A stretch of DNA of 64,000 nt from Haloplanus sp. HW8-1 (GTDB lineage Archaea > Halobacteriota > Halobacteria > Halobacteriales > Haloferacaceae): contig NZ_CP098518.1 in the NCBI RefSeq assembly GCF_023703795.1, positions 1,860,001 to 1,924,000 of the forward strand, given 5' to 3'. Below the pieces are notes generated by a model. The model was not told the DNA's origin. It ran no database searches and saw only the letters and a program-made list of their open reading frames with translations. Of the stretch, positions 53,341-62,051 are shown one piece after another. Position 1 is the stretch's first letter; each line of letters begins with the position of its first letter. The translations under genes were made by a program, and so were the position numbers.

Positions 53341-54593
53341 ACCGGTCGGCCGAAGGCGTACATCGTCTCGTGGCCCGTGATCTCCACGTCGAGGACGTCG
53401 CCCGGTTCGACCCCGCGTTCGTCCGCGTTCGTGACGATCACCTGCCGGTAGGCGCCGTCGCGACACTTCACCGAATCGCCGGTGCCCGGCCGAACCGCGA
53501 GCACCTCCCGACGGTCGCCGACCATCGCCTCGTGGGCCGCGCCGACCACCTCGCGTTTCAGCGCCGACATCGCCTTCGACCGCTCCTTTTTGACCGTGCC
53601 ACCGAGTCCCTTCAGGTCGGCGGCGTCGGTCCCCGGCCGCTTCGAGAAGCGGGTGACGTTGATCTTCTCCGGACGGGTCCGTCGCAGGAGGTCCATACTC
53701 CGTTCGTGGTCGGCCTCAGTTTCGGTCGGGAAGCCGACGATGAAGTCCGTCGAGAGCGTCCACTCGTCGAGGCGGTCCTCGAACGTCTCGACCACCTCCA
53801 GAAACTCCGACACCCGGTGCTGGCGCCGCATGTCCGCCAACACGTCGTCGGAGCCCGACTGGACGGGGACGTGCAGGAAGTTGTACAGTTTCCCGTTCGT
53901 GGCGAAGACGTCGGCGAGGGCCGCCCGGACGCCGTGGACGCCTTTCGGGTTTGCCATCCCTACCCGCACCCGGAAGTCGCCGTCGATGGCACAGATGCGA
54001 TCCAGCAGTTCGGGCAGGAGACTCTCTCCCTGATTCCGGTCCCAGCCGTAGACGCCGGTATCCTGGCCGGTGATTCGGATCTCCTTCGCGCCGGCGTGGA
54101 CGAGCGCGCGGGCCTTCTCGACGTTCTCCGCGACTGGCGGCGAGTCGAGTCGCCCCGTCGCGCGCTTTGTGATGCAGTACGAGCAGTCGCTCATACAGCC
54201 TCGAGCGATGGGGAGGATGCCGATCACGCCGTCGAGGATCGGTTCGGCGTCCGGCGTCGTCGTCGGACACTCGCCGTTCATCGCCGCCTCGGGCACCTCG
54301 TCCCAGTGGACGACCTGGGCGTCGACGCCCGCCTCGGCAAAGGCCTCGCCCTGGGCCAGCGCCATACAGCCCGTGACGACCAGATCGCCCGTCTCGGCTT
54401 CGAGTTCCTCGGCCCGTCGGAGCATGTTGCGCTCCGTCTTCTCGACGACAGTACAGGTGTTGAGGATGGCCACGTCGGCGTCCGCGGGACCGTCGGCAGG
54501 GTGGTGGCCGCCGTCGCGGAGCCGTCGCTCGATCGCTCGGCTCTCGCCGCGGTTGGACGTACACCCGTACGTCTCGATGTGATACCGGGCCAT
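53337..54593 (-). CDS. tRNA methylthiotransferase (MtaB/e-MtaB type)
   Basis: A 418-residue radical-SAM enzyme that adds a methylthio group to threonylcarbamoyl-A37 in tRNA. An N-terminal cluster domain holds the three cysteines (YGCTSN near 9-14, VVTGCM near 75, NTCTVV near 46). The radical SAM motif is CMSDCSYC (near 132-139), and a C-terminal TRAM domain (about 350-418) binds RNA. This is the archaeal/eukaryotic CDKAL1-like branch. It overlaps the PadR gene by four bases. Confidence 0.93.
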   Translation of the reverse strand: MARYHIETYGCTSNRGESRAIERRLRDGGHHPADGPADADVAILNTCTVVEKTERNMLRRAEELEAETGDLVVTGCMALAQGEAFAEAGVDAQVVHWDEVPEAAMNGECPTTTPDAEPILDGVIGILPIARGCMSDCSYCITKRATGRLDSPPVAENVEKARALVHAGAKEIRITGQDTGVYGWDRNQGESLLPELLDRICAIDGDFRVRVGMANPKGVHGVRAALADVFATNGKLYNFLHVPVQSGSDDVLADMRRQHRVSEFLEVVETFEDRLDEWTLSTDFIVGFPTETEADHERSMDLLRRTRPEKINVTRFSKRPGTDAADLKGLGGTVKKERSKAMSALKREVVGAAHEAMVGDRREVLAVRPGTGDSVKCRDGAYRQVIVTNADERGVEPGDVLDVEITGHETMYAFGRPV

Positions 54594-54637
54594 TCGCTAC
54601 CCGGGTTTGCGTGCGCGCGGAGAAAAACGCGACGGTC

Positions 54638-55267
54638 CTACTCGAAGTCCTCGACGAGTGAAACGCCCGCCGACGCGCCGATCCGCTCGGCGCCGGCCGA
54701 AAGCATCGCCCTCGCCGTCTCGGCGGTTCCGATTCCACCGCTGGCTTTCACCGGCAGGTACTCCGCGAGCAGTTCCACGTCCGCGACGGTCGCCGGCCCG
54801 GCGAAGCCGGTTCCCGTCTTCAGGTAGTCGGCGTCGGCTTCGACGGCCGCCTCCCCCGCACGGCGCAGTTCCGCGTCGGTCAACAGCGGCGCCTCGACGA
54901 TGACCTTCACCGGCACGGGCACCGCGGCGACGAGTTCGGCCAGTTCGTCGATCACCGCGCTGTCGTCGCCGGCTTTCAGGCGCCCGACGTTCAGCACCAC
55001 GTCGAGTTCGTCGGCGCCATCCTCCCAGGCGACGACCGCCTCCTCGCGTTTCGTCGTCGGCGCGTGTTGCCCGTGCGGGAAGCCCACCACCGTCATCAGG
55101 ATCAGATCCGGCGCGTCCTCGCGCACCTCGGCGACGTAACACGGCGGCACACAGGCGTTGGTTCCGTACTCGGCCGCCGCCGAGACGACTTCCCGGGCGT
55201 CGGCCAGCGTCGTCTCCGGTCCGAGGACGGTGTGGTCGATGCGCGCGGCGAAGTCGGCGCTGTCCAT
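54638..55267 (-). CDS. deoC: Deoxyribose-phosphate aldolase
   Basis: A 209-residue class I aldolase splitting 2-deoxyribose 5-phosphate to glyceraldehyde 3-phosphate and acetaldehyde. Key parts: [12 protein letters not shown] (near 9-20), [16 protein letters not shown] (near 81-96, catalytic Asp), the Schiff-base Lys in [10 protein letters not shown] (near 146-155), and the second Lys in [10 protein letters not shown]. The ATG at 55267 is used because the longer frame is basic and lies over a divergent promoter. It works with the uridine phosphorylase further on in nucleoside salvage. Confidence 0.96.
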   Translation of the reverse strand: MDSADFAARIDHTVLGPETTLADAREVVSAAAEYGTNACVPPCYVAEVREDAPDLILMTVVGFPHGQHAPTTKREEAVVAWEDGADELDVVLNVGRLKAGDDSAVIDELAELVAAVPVPVKVIVEAPLLTDAELRRAGEAAVEADADYLKTGTGFAGPATVADVELLAEYLPVKASGGIGTAETARAMLSAGAERIGASAGVSLVEDFE

Positions 55268-55326
55268 ACGCGCCGCTCGCGCCCGCGGAGCGTAAGGCTT
55301 TCCCGCCGACTCGCCGCCCACTCCCT

Positions 55327-56127
55327 ATGGCGCTGCTTCCAGAGGGGTTCGCTCTCCCGTCGCTCCCCTACCTCTTCGCGCTCCTCGCGGGGCTCGTCGC
55401 CGTCGTCGGCCTCCTCCGTCGTCGCCGGCCGCCGGTGACCGAACGACTCGTCCTCGCCGCGACCCCGTGGATCGCCCTCGGCTCCGCGCTCCACGTCCTC
55501 TACGTCCTCGGGGCCCTCCCCGGCGCCGTCCGCCCACTCACCGGCACGCCGGCGGTCTATCTCACCGTCGCGATCCTCGCAGGGGCGACGTGGGCGGGCG
55601 CCGCGGCGCTCCCCCGGAGGACGGCCACCGTCGTCGTCGGCGTCGGCGCCGCCGCCGCCCTGCCGACCGTCGTCGCCGTCCTCGCGAGCGGTGACCGCCT
55701 CCGTCTCGTTCCCTCGGCCGGCATCCTCGTCGGCACTGCCCTCGTCGCCGCCGGCACGTGGGCGCTCCTCCGGCGGGTCCGCCCCGGCGTGGCGGTCACG
55801 GGCCGTGTCGGCGCGCTCGCCGTCGTCGCCCACGCCCTCGACGGTGTCTCGACCGCCGTCGGTATCGACCTCCTCGGCTTCGGGGAGCGGACCCCGCTCT
55901 CCGCGCTCGTCCTCGAGTTCGCGGCGTCGCTCCCGACGGCCGACCTGCTCGGCACCGGGTGGCTGTTCGTCCTCGTGAAACTCGCCGTCGTGGGCGGCGT
56001 GGTCGTCCTGCTGACCGAGACGGTCCGCGAGGCGCCGACCGAGGGCCGACTCCTCCTCGGCTTCGTCGCCGCGGTCGGACTGGGGCCGGGCGTCCACAAC
56101 GTCCTCCTGTTCGCCGTCGCCGGGTGA
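55327..56127 (+). CDS. DUF63 membrane protein
   Basis: A 266-residue archaeal protein with about seven to eight helices. The DUF63 signature sits in the HALDGVSTAVGIDLLGFGE block (near 161-179), with further conserved FVLVKLAVVGG. The function is not established. It is divergent from deoC with a 59-base gap. Its end lies 17 bases from the stop of a broken small membrane gene. Confidence 0.88.
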   Translation: MALLPEGFALPSLPYLFALLAGLVAVVGLLRRRRPPVTERLVLAATPWIALGSALHVLYVLGALPGAVRPLTGTPAVYLTVAILAGATWAGAAALPRRTATVVVGVGAAAALPTVVAVLASGDRLRLVPSAGILVGTALVAAGTWALLRRVRPGVAVTGRVGALAVVAHALDGVSTAVGIDLLGFGERTPLSALVLEFAASLPTADLLGTGWLFVLVKLAVVGGVVVLLTETVREAPTEGRLLLGFVAAVGLGPGVHNVLLFAVAG

Positions 56128-56144
56128 GCGTGCGGGCTCGCGGC

Positions 56145-56365
56145 TCACCGGCGCCGTTCCGTACGAACCGCGCGAACGCCGTAGTACGCACCCACCTGCC
56201 ACAGGAACGTCCCCACCACGAGTCCGGCGTGGAACGCGCCCCCGCCGGAGGATGACGACACGTCCCACACCCGAGTCACGACGGAGAGTCCCGCGCCGGC
56301 GGCGAAACACGCGATATCCGCTCGAACGGTGTAGGTGGTCCCGGGGCGGTCGTCCCCGGCGTCAT
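56145..56365 (-). pseudogene. Small membrane protein disrupted by a frameshift, coupled to the lipoprotein gene
   Basis: The frame ending at 56145 encodes two hydrophobic segments (IACFAAGAGLSVV and AFHAGLVVGTFLWQVGAYYG) and then a basic tail, but has no start codon. The ATG at 56365 overlaps the lipoprotein stop in the classic ATGA pattern and reads MTPGTTAPG before running into a stop in another frame. One missing base in the C/G-run near 56340-56349 would join both parts into about 73 residues. The whole span is one base short of 74 codons. Either a real disruption or a sequencing error. Confidence 0.6.
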
Positions 56366-57330
56366 CCTCGTCGGACGAACCGGATCCGGTAGTCGTAGTA
56401 CATCCCGTCGTACAGCACTACCCCGGTTCCGGGATCCTCGACGTAGGCGTCCTTCTCGACGTTGCCGTCGAGGTAGGCGCGAGCGTGCAGGCCCCGCAGC
56501 ACCGTCCGATACGCCTCGGAGTACGGGTGTGTCTCCTCGTACCCGTCGCGTGCGTCACGTATGATGGCCCGCGCGTCGTCCGGGAGGGCGTCCCGCGAGA
56601 GGCGAGCGGTGACGAACTGCGCCCGGAGGATGGCCTCCATGCGCTCGGGTGTCTCCGCGACCGGGTCGGCCGTCGCGCGGTAGACGGGTTCGTGGAACCG
56701 CTCGCGGCTCACTTCGACCGCGTAGACCGTCCCCCGGTAGCTGACGTGGCTCGGTCCGTCGTCGGCGAGGAGCCGACTCGCCTCGACCGCCGCCGCGTCC
56801 CGGTAGACGTAGCCACCGCGCTGGACCAGTCCCCACGGAACTCCGCCCTCGTTGCCCCGCGCTCGGGCGGCCATGTGGCCGACGTGGACCGCCGTTCGGT
56901 CCCGCTCAGGTAGATCGTCCGCCGCCGTCGCCGCCGGCACGTCCGCGTCGTCGACGTCGCCGACCGCCGACAGGCGGAGCACCGAACGTGTGACCGCGGC
57001 CTCGTCGACGACGACCGCCCCGAGGCGGTAGTACGTCCCTTCGTGGCGGGTGTAGACCGGGTCCTCTGGGCGTGCCCCGAACGGCCGGCGGTGCTGGCTC
57101 GTGACCCGTTCGCCGTCGAGCGTGGCCCTGAAGGCGTCCTCGTCCGCCGGCCGGTCGGTCTCGGCGAGGTCGACCACGTACCCCGACCGGAGGGTCGTCG
57201 GCTCGCTCGACAGGACGAGTTGGAGGGTGCGCGTCGGGCCGTCGCCGTTGCCGGCGTCGACGTCATCGAGACAGCCGGCCAGTCCGGCGACCCCGGCGGC
57301 GCCGGCCGCGAGGAAGCGTCGTCGATCCAT
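56362..57330 (-). CDS. Tat-exported lipoprotein, function unknown
   Basis: A 322-residue secreted protein. MDRRRFLAAGAAGVAGLAGC is a twin-arginine signal with lipobox Cys at 20. The mature region is acidic, with repeated DPVYTRHEGTYYRL and HVSYRGTVYAVEVS blocks that look like related beta domains around Tyr. The function is not recognised. The ATG at 57330 fits the signal peptide; a longer start at 57468 would place basic residues before it. Its stop couples to the small membrane gene. Confidence 0.8.
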   Translation of the reverse strand: MDRRRFLAAGAAGVAGLAGCLDDVDAGNGDGPTRTLQLVLSSEPTTLRSGYVVDLAETDRPADEDAFRATLDGERVTSQHRRPFGARPEDPVYTRHEGTYYRLGAVVVDEAAVTRSVLRLSAVGDVDDADVPAATAADDLPERDRTAVHVGHMAARARGNEGGVPWGLVQRGGYVYRDAAAVEASRLLADDGPSHVSYRGTVYAVEVSRERFHEPVYRATADPVAETPERMEAILRAQFVTARLSRDALPDDARAIIRDARDGYEETHPYSEAYRTVLRGLHARAYLDGNVEKDAYVEDPGTGVVLYDGMYYDYRIRFVRRG

Positions 57331-57450
57331 GGTCGGCCGGTCGGCGTCCAGTGGGAAGCGTGTACCGGTGACTGAAAGCGCCGACTGAGTCTCGGGGCGG
57401 CCCCGGGAGCGAGCCGAGGGTATTTTCTCCACGGCGCGGGTGGAGCCGGT

Positions 57451-58185
57451 ATGGCCATCCAGCCTCACCTACGGGTCGACGAGGGTGACGTTCGTGACGT
57501 GGCGCTCCTCCCCGGCGACCCGGGGCGCGTCGAGCGCATCGCCGATCACTGTGACGCGGCAGAGGAACTCGCACACAACCGTGAGTACCGCCTCGTCGAC
57601 GCCGAGTACGCGGGCGTCCCCCTGACGATCTGTTCGACCGGCGTGGGGTCGCCCTCGGCGGCCATCGCGCTGGAGGAACTCGCGGCTGTCGGCGTCGAGA
57701 CGGTGATCCGGCCGGGGACGACCGGGGCGCTCCAGGCGGACGTCGAGATCGGCGACATGGTGGTCGCGACGGGCGCCGCGAAAGAGGAGGGGACGACCAA
57801 GCGCTACGAGCGGGTGGAGTACCCGGCGGTCCCGGACTTCGCGGTGGTGCGGGCGCTGACCGACGCCGCCGAGGCGGCCGACGAGGCCGTCCACGTCGGG
57901 CCCATCGTCACCGACGACGCCTTCTACGCCGAGACGGACGACTACGTCGCCGACTGGGAGGACGCGGGCCTCCTCGCGGTGGAGATGGAGGCGGCCGCGC
58001 TCTTCGCGCTTGCCCGCCGGAAGGGACTCCGGGCGGGCGCGGTCTGCACCGTCGACGGCAACCTCGTCAGAGGGACCCAGAAGGGCTCCGGCGACGTCGC
58101 CGAGGACGAACTCCCGCCGAAGGCCCGGAACAACGTCGAGCGGATGATCCGCTTGGCCCTCGACGCCGCCGCCACGCTCGGGTGA
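57451..58185 (+). CDS. udp: Uridine phosphorylase
   Basis: A 244-residue nucleoside phosphorylase of the PNP/UDP superfamily (hexameric type). Phosphate- and ribose-binding blocks: LLPGDPGRVERI (near 20-31), STGVGSPSAAI (near 62-72) and VEMEAAALFAL (near 180-190). It cleaves uridine to uracil and ribose 1-phosphate, feeding the deoC/ribose salvage route. The stop TGA overlaps the GTG of the next gene, so the HPP/USP protein may be expressed together. Confidence 0.94.
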   Translation: MAIQPHLRVDEGDVRDVALLPGDPGRVERIADHCDAAEELAHNREYRLVDAEYAGVPLTICSTGVGSPSAAIALEELAAVGVETVIRPGTTGALQADVEIGDMVVATGAAKEEGTTKRYERVEYPAVPDFAVVRALTDAAEAADEAVHVGPIVTDDAFYAETDDYVADWEDAGLLAVEMEAAALFALARRKGLRAGAVCTVDGNLVRGTQKGSGDVAEDELPPKARNNVERMIRLALDAAATLG

Positions 58186-59582
58186 CGATGCTGGAGGGGG
58201 TGCTCGCCCGACTCGTCGCCGTCGGCCGCCGACTTCGACGGCTGGAACGGCGCGAACTCGCGGCGTTCGGCCGCTGGATTCAGCACACCGGCAATCTCCT
58301 CCACCTGACGGTGCTGGTGGCGGTCCCCCTGCTCATCGGCCTCGTGACCCTCATCTCGAACGCGCTCGCCGAACTCTCCTTCCTGCTCTTTCCGCCGCTC
58401 GCGTCCGGCGCGTACACACTCTTTTCCGACCCCGAGGGGCGCTATGCGTCCCCCTGGAAGTTCACCGTCGGCCTGGTCGTCGGCGCGTGCTGTGGGTGGG
58501 CAGCCCTCCGACTTCCGGTGTCCCTGCTCGCCGACACAGCGGTCGTCTCGCCAACCAGCGCCGCGCTCTCGATCTTCCTGACCGGCGCCGCGACGTGGCT
58601 CCTCGACGTCGAAGAGCCCGCGGCCTTCTCGACGGCGCTGCTCGTTCTCGTCACCGACGACGCCTCGCCCGAGGCCTACGTGACGAGCGTCGCGGTCTTC
58701 GGGGCGCTCGTCGCCGGCGTCTTCACCCTCTGGCGGTCGTGGTTCTACGAACGCCGTGCCCAGTACCTCTACGACACCGCACAGGGCGACGATCACGTCC
58801 TCGTCCCGATGCGTGGCGATCACGAGGCGGCCGAGCGGACGGCGCTGTTCGGTGCCACTCTCGCCGCCGCCCACGACGCGGGGAAGGTGGTGTTGTTGGG
58901 GATGGTCGACGACGGCGACCTCGACGACGCGGGCGACACGGCCGACGACCCCGCCACGACACGGGCCGCCGCCGAGCGGTTGGAAGCGACCGCCCGGACG
59001 GTACGGACGCGGGCTGGGGTTCCCTGCGAGGTGGTCGTCGCCCGCGGTGCGCCCGTCCCGACGACGGTCCAGACGGCGACGAACGCCAACTGCGACCTCG
59101 TGGTCACGCCGTACGAGGAAGAGCGGGGGCTCCTCTCGCCGTTCGTCCGCGGTGTCTTCGACAGCCGGTTCGACGCCGTCGCCTTCCGGTCGACGACGGG
59201 TCGACGTCGCTGGAAGCGCGTGCTCGTGACCGTCGCTCGCCCGGGCGACACCGCACACGCCATGCTCGATTTCGCCGCCCGGCTGGTCGGCCCGAGCGGA
59301 ACCCTGAGCGTCTGTACCTGCATCGACGCCGAGGTGGAGCGACGGGGTGCCGAGTCGCGACTGGCCGACCTCGCGGAGACGGTCGACGTCGACGTGGAGA
59401 CGCGGGTGGCCCGGAGCCGCGTCACCGAGTTCATCGGCGCCAACGCCGGCGGGTACGATCTGCTGGTGGTCGGGTCCTCCGGCGACCGTTCCAAGGCCTC
59501 GCGCTTCCTCTCGCCGCCGACGTTCGAGCGTCTGCGCGACGTGGACTGTGACGTGGCCGTCGTCGACCGAGGGCGGCCTTAG
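58182..59582 (+). CDS. HPP-family membrane protein fused to two universal stress domains
   Basis: A 466-residue protein with an N-terminal HPP integral-membrane part (about 30-190, four helices, LFPPLASGAYTLF block) and two C-terminal USP-like domains (about 205-345 and 345-466). The second ends in VGSSGDRS, an ATP-loop-like sequence. HPP proteins are linked to nitrite transport in some plants, but the fused archaeal form is unstudied. The GTG at 58182 overlaps the udp stop; an ATG at 58188 is an alternative. It converges with a potassium channel, overlapping four bases. Confidence 0.88.
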   Translation: MTMLEGVLARLVAVGRRLRRLERRELAAFGRWIQHTGNLLHLTVLVAVPLLIGLVTLISNALAELSFLLFPPLASGAYTLFSDPEGRYASPWKFTVGLVVGACCGWAALRLPVSLLADTAVVSPTSAALSIFLTGAATWLLDVEEPAAFSTALLVLVTDDASPEAYVTSVAVFGALVAGVFTLWRSWFYERRAQYLYDTAQGDDHVLVPMRGDHEAAERTALFGATLAAAHDAGKVVLLGMVDDGDLDDAGDTADDPATTRAAAERLEATARTVRTRAGVPCEVVVARGAPVPTTVQTATNANCDLVVTPYEEERGLLSPFVRGVFDSRFDAVAFRSTTGRRRWKRVLVTVARPGDTAHAMLDFAARLVGPSGTLSVCTCIDAEVERRGAESRLADLAETVDVDVETRVARSRVTEFIGANAGGYDLLVVGSSGDRSKASRFLSPPTFERLRDVDCDVAVVDRGRP

Positions 59583-60736
59583 ATCTCGTCGAGCAGGCGA
59601 TCAGCGACCGCCTCGGTGTCCACGTCCCGCCCCCCGAGGGCGGACTCGACGAGCAGGTGGCCGCCGATGCTTGCGGGGCTGATGACCGTATCGGCACCCG
59701 CCCGCCGGAGTTTGTCGACGTTCTCTCGCTGGGTCGCCGCGGCGACGATGTGGACGTCGGGCGCGAGGTGTCGTGCCGTAAGGATCGCCAGCGCGTCCGC
59801 TGCGTCGTCGTTCGTCGCGGCGACGACGGCACGCGCCTCCTCGATGTGGGCACGGCACAGCGTCTCCTCGTCGCTGGTGTCGCCGGTGAGCGTGTCGATG
59901 CCCCGCTCCCCGAGCGTGCGGGCCTTCTCGCCGTCCGGTGTGACGACGAGGAACGTCGATTTCCCGCGCAGTTCCTGCACGATGGCCTCGGTCAGGTCGC
60001 CGTAACCGAGGACGAGTACGTGATCGTCGAGCAAGTCGAGTTCTGATTGTGTCATCTTTCCGAGTGCCTTGACGAGTCTGGCTTCGATGGCTGGGGTCAG
60101 CAGGACCCCGAGCGCGATGGCGAAACTCGCCGTGCCGACGACGAGCGCCGAGATACCGAACAGCCGCGCCACCGCCGTTTGTGGCGTGATGTCGCCGTAG
60201 CCGACGGTGCTAGAGGTGACGACGGCGAAGTAGACGGCGTCGAGCAGCGTCTGCATTCCCCCGAACTCCTCGCGAAGCGCGTAGGCGCCCGCGGTGATGT
60301 ACACCTGCGACCCCGAGAGCGCGAGCAACGCGGCGAGTTGGGTCGCCGAGAAGTCGACCGAACGCTCGAACCGACGACGGTTGAGCGCGACGGCGGGCAG
60401 AGCGAGCGTCGACAGCACCACCAGCGGGATGGACGTCTCGCTCGCCTGGACGAGCCCCTGTCCCGCCGACACGACGAGCAGGCAGAGCGTGGCGTACCAC
60501 GCGGACCGCAGTCCACGCCGCAGGCCGAGGGCGCTGGCGAGGAGGAGAAATCCCGTGAGCGTGCCAGTGAACCCGGCGGTGGTACGGGCGACGGGGGGGA
60601 CAAAGGGAACGAGCGGACGGCCCACGGGCGCAGTCATGTGGACGACCCCCGTCACCATCGAGAGCGCGCCCGCGAGGAGCGTCAGCCCCACGGCCGCTTG
60701 CACCCCGACGAGTCGCTCGCCACGACTCACAGCCAT
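59579..60736 (-). CDS. Potassium channel with RCK (TrkA-N) domain
   Basis: A 385-residue Kch-like channel. Hydrophobic segments at the N-terminus (about 1-135) are followed by the pore with the filter TVGYGD (near 177-182) and an inner helix. The RCK domain binds NAD or ATP: VLVLGYGDLTEAIV (near 240-253). No TrkA-C is present at its end, which may explain the two TrkA-C membrane proteins next to it. The TATA box in 60751-60776 is inside a perfect inverted repeat. Confidence 0.93.
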   Translation of the reverse strand: MAVSRGERLVGVQAAVGLTLLAGALSMVTGVVHMTAPVGRPLVPFVPPVARTTAGFTGTLTGFLLLASALGLRRGLRSAWYATLCLLVVSAGQGLVQASETSIPLVVLSTLALPAVALNRRRFERSVDFSATQLAALLALSGSQVYITAGAYALREEFGGMQTLLDAVYFAVVTSSTVGYGDITPQTAVARLFGISALVVGTASFAIALGVLLTPAIEARLVKALGKMTQSELDLLDDHVLVLGYGDLTEAIVQELRGKSTFLVVTPDGEKARTLGERGIDTLTGDTSDEETLCRAHIEEARAVVAATNDDAADALAILTARHLAPDVHIVAAATQRENVDKLRRAGADTVISPASIGGHLLVESALGGRDVDTEAVADRLLDEI

Positions 60737-60750
60737 GTCTCTCCCCTCGC

Positions 60751-60776
60751 GGACGGACTGTATAAAGTGTCCGTCC
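60751..60776. promoter_or_regulatory. Inverted repeat around the potassium channel TATA box
   Basis: GGACGGAC (60751-60758) and GTCCGTCC (60769-60776) are perfect inverted arms. The ten-base spacer TGTATAAAGT contains the minus-strand box TTTATA, about 27 bases from the channel ATG at 60736. A protein bound here would block TBP, so a repressor operator is likely. Confidence 0.65.
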
Positions 60777-60818
60777 CGATCCCCCTAGGGATTTAGGCTT
60801 CGGCCGCGAGACCCGATC

Positions 60819-62051
60819 ATGGCTTCCTTTCCGGTCGAAGTTCTTTTCGGCATTTATGTCGGGGTTCTGACCGGCATCGTGCCCGCACTCGTCTCTTGGG
60901 CGTTCGGCTTCGTGTTCAAGTACGTCACCGGCGTCACCGTTCCCGCCTTCGGTGTGGTCGTCCTCGCGGTGGCCATCGCCGGCGTCAACGGCGGGCTGCT
61001 GGCGCTGAACGACCCCACCTTCACCCGGTCGGAGAACCAGGTCAGACTGACCGTCGCCGTCGTCGTCGTCCTGATGATCTCGTTGTACGCGCACAACGCG
61101 GGCGACAAGATGGGGGTGTCGTTCCCCCGGAAACTGTCGCTTCGCAAACTCACCGAGCGCACCCTCTCGACCGACGTCGTCGAACTCGTCGGCGGTCGGG
61201 GGGAGGTGCGGGTAACCGTCTCCGGCGACGTGGGCGACATGGAGGGATATCCGCCCATCCCTGCCGACCTCCGCCGTGAGATCCGCGAGTGGAGGGCCTC
61301 CTTCCCCGCGGACGTGCCGGTGGTGGAACTGGAGACGCGGGTGACCGACCGCCTCCGCACGGAGTTCGACCTCGCGGACGTCTCCGTGACCCTCGACGAA
61401 CGGGCGCGGGCGACGGTGAGCGCCGCGCCGCCCCTGGGTGGCCTCTCGAAGCGCATCCCTACGGGGAAGCGGGGCGTCTCCGTTCGCACGCTCCTGCCGA
61501 CCGGCACCGCCCGCGGCGACGAGGTGTCGCTCGTGACGCCCGACCGAACCTACCGGGGAACCGTCGTGAGTCTGCGAAGTGATCGCGCCCGCGAGGCCGT
61601 CGCCACCGCGGCACGCCCGGGGACGCCCGCCGACGCGTCCGACGCCGAAACGGCTCCGCCGACTCCCGCGGTTCCCGTGGCCGACGGCGGCGAGGGGCGA
61701 CTGACCGTCGCCGTCGACGCCGGCGGTGCGGAGTCGCTGCTCGGGTCGGCCGTGACCCGCCTCGCCGTCCAGTCACGTGGGACCCGCCGCGAGTACGAAC
61801 TCCTCAGTCTGCTCCGACAGGCAGGCAACCGGATCGGAAAGGTGACGCTCCGTGACGGGGCCCCGGTCGCCGCCACGACCATCGGCGACGCGGCGCTGCG
61901 GGACGCCTACGGCGTGACCGTCCTCGCCGTGCGCCACGAGGGTCACTGGCAGTTCGCACCCCGCGGCTCGCAGGCGCTCGCGGCCGGCGACGACCTCTTT
62001 GTCGTCGGAACGTTCGACGCCCTCTCGGCGTTTCGGGAGGCGGTCGCGTGA
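60819..62051 (+). CDS. TrkA-C domain membrane protein (first of pair)
   Basis: A 410-residue protein with three N-terminal helices (about 5-95), a long cytosolic part with beta-rich repeats and a TrkA-C (RCK_C) domain at the end (about 325-405, ending in ALAAGDDLFVVGT). TrkA-C binds ligands that gate potassium transport. A TATA-like GATTTAGG lies about 28 bases upstream. The last codons overlap the next gene, whose layout is similar, suggesting a heteromeric pair with the channel. Confidence 0.88.
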   Translation: MASFPVEVLFGIYVGVLTGIVPALVSWAFGFVFKYVTGVTVPAFGVVVLAVAIAGVNGGLLALNDPTFTRSENQVRLTVAVVVVLMISLYAHNAGDKMGVSFPRKLSLRKLTERTLSTDVVELVGGRGEVRVTVSGDVGDMEGYPPIPADLRREIREWRASFPADVPVVELETRVTDRLRTEFDLADVSVTLDERARATVSAAPPLGGLSKRIPTGKRGVSVRTLLPTGTARGDEVSLVTPDRTYRGTVVSLRSDRAREAVATAARPGTPADASDAETAPPTPAVPVADGGEGRLTVAVDAGGAESLLGSAVTRLAVQSRGTRREYELLSLLRQAGNRIGKVTLRDGAPVAATTIGDAALRDAYGVTVLAVRHEGHWQFAPRGSQALAAGDDLFVVGTFDALSAFREAVA

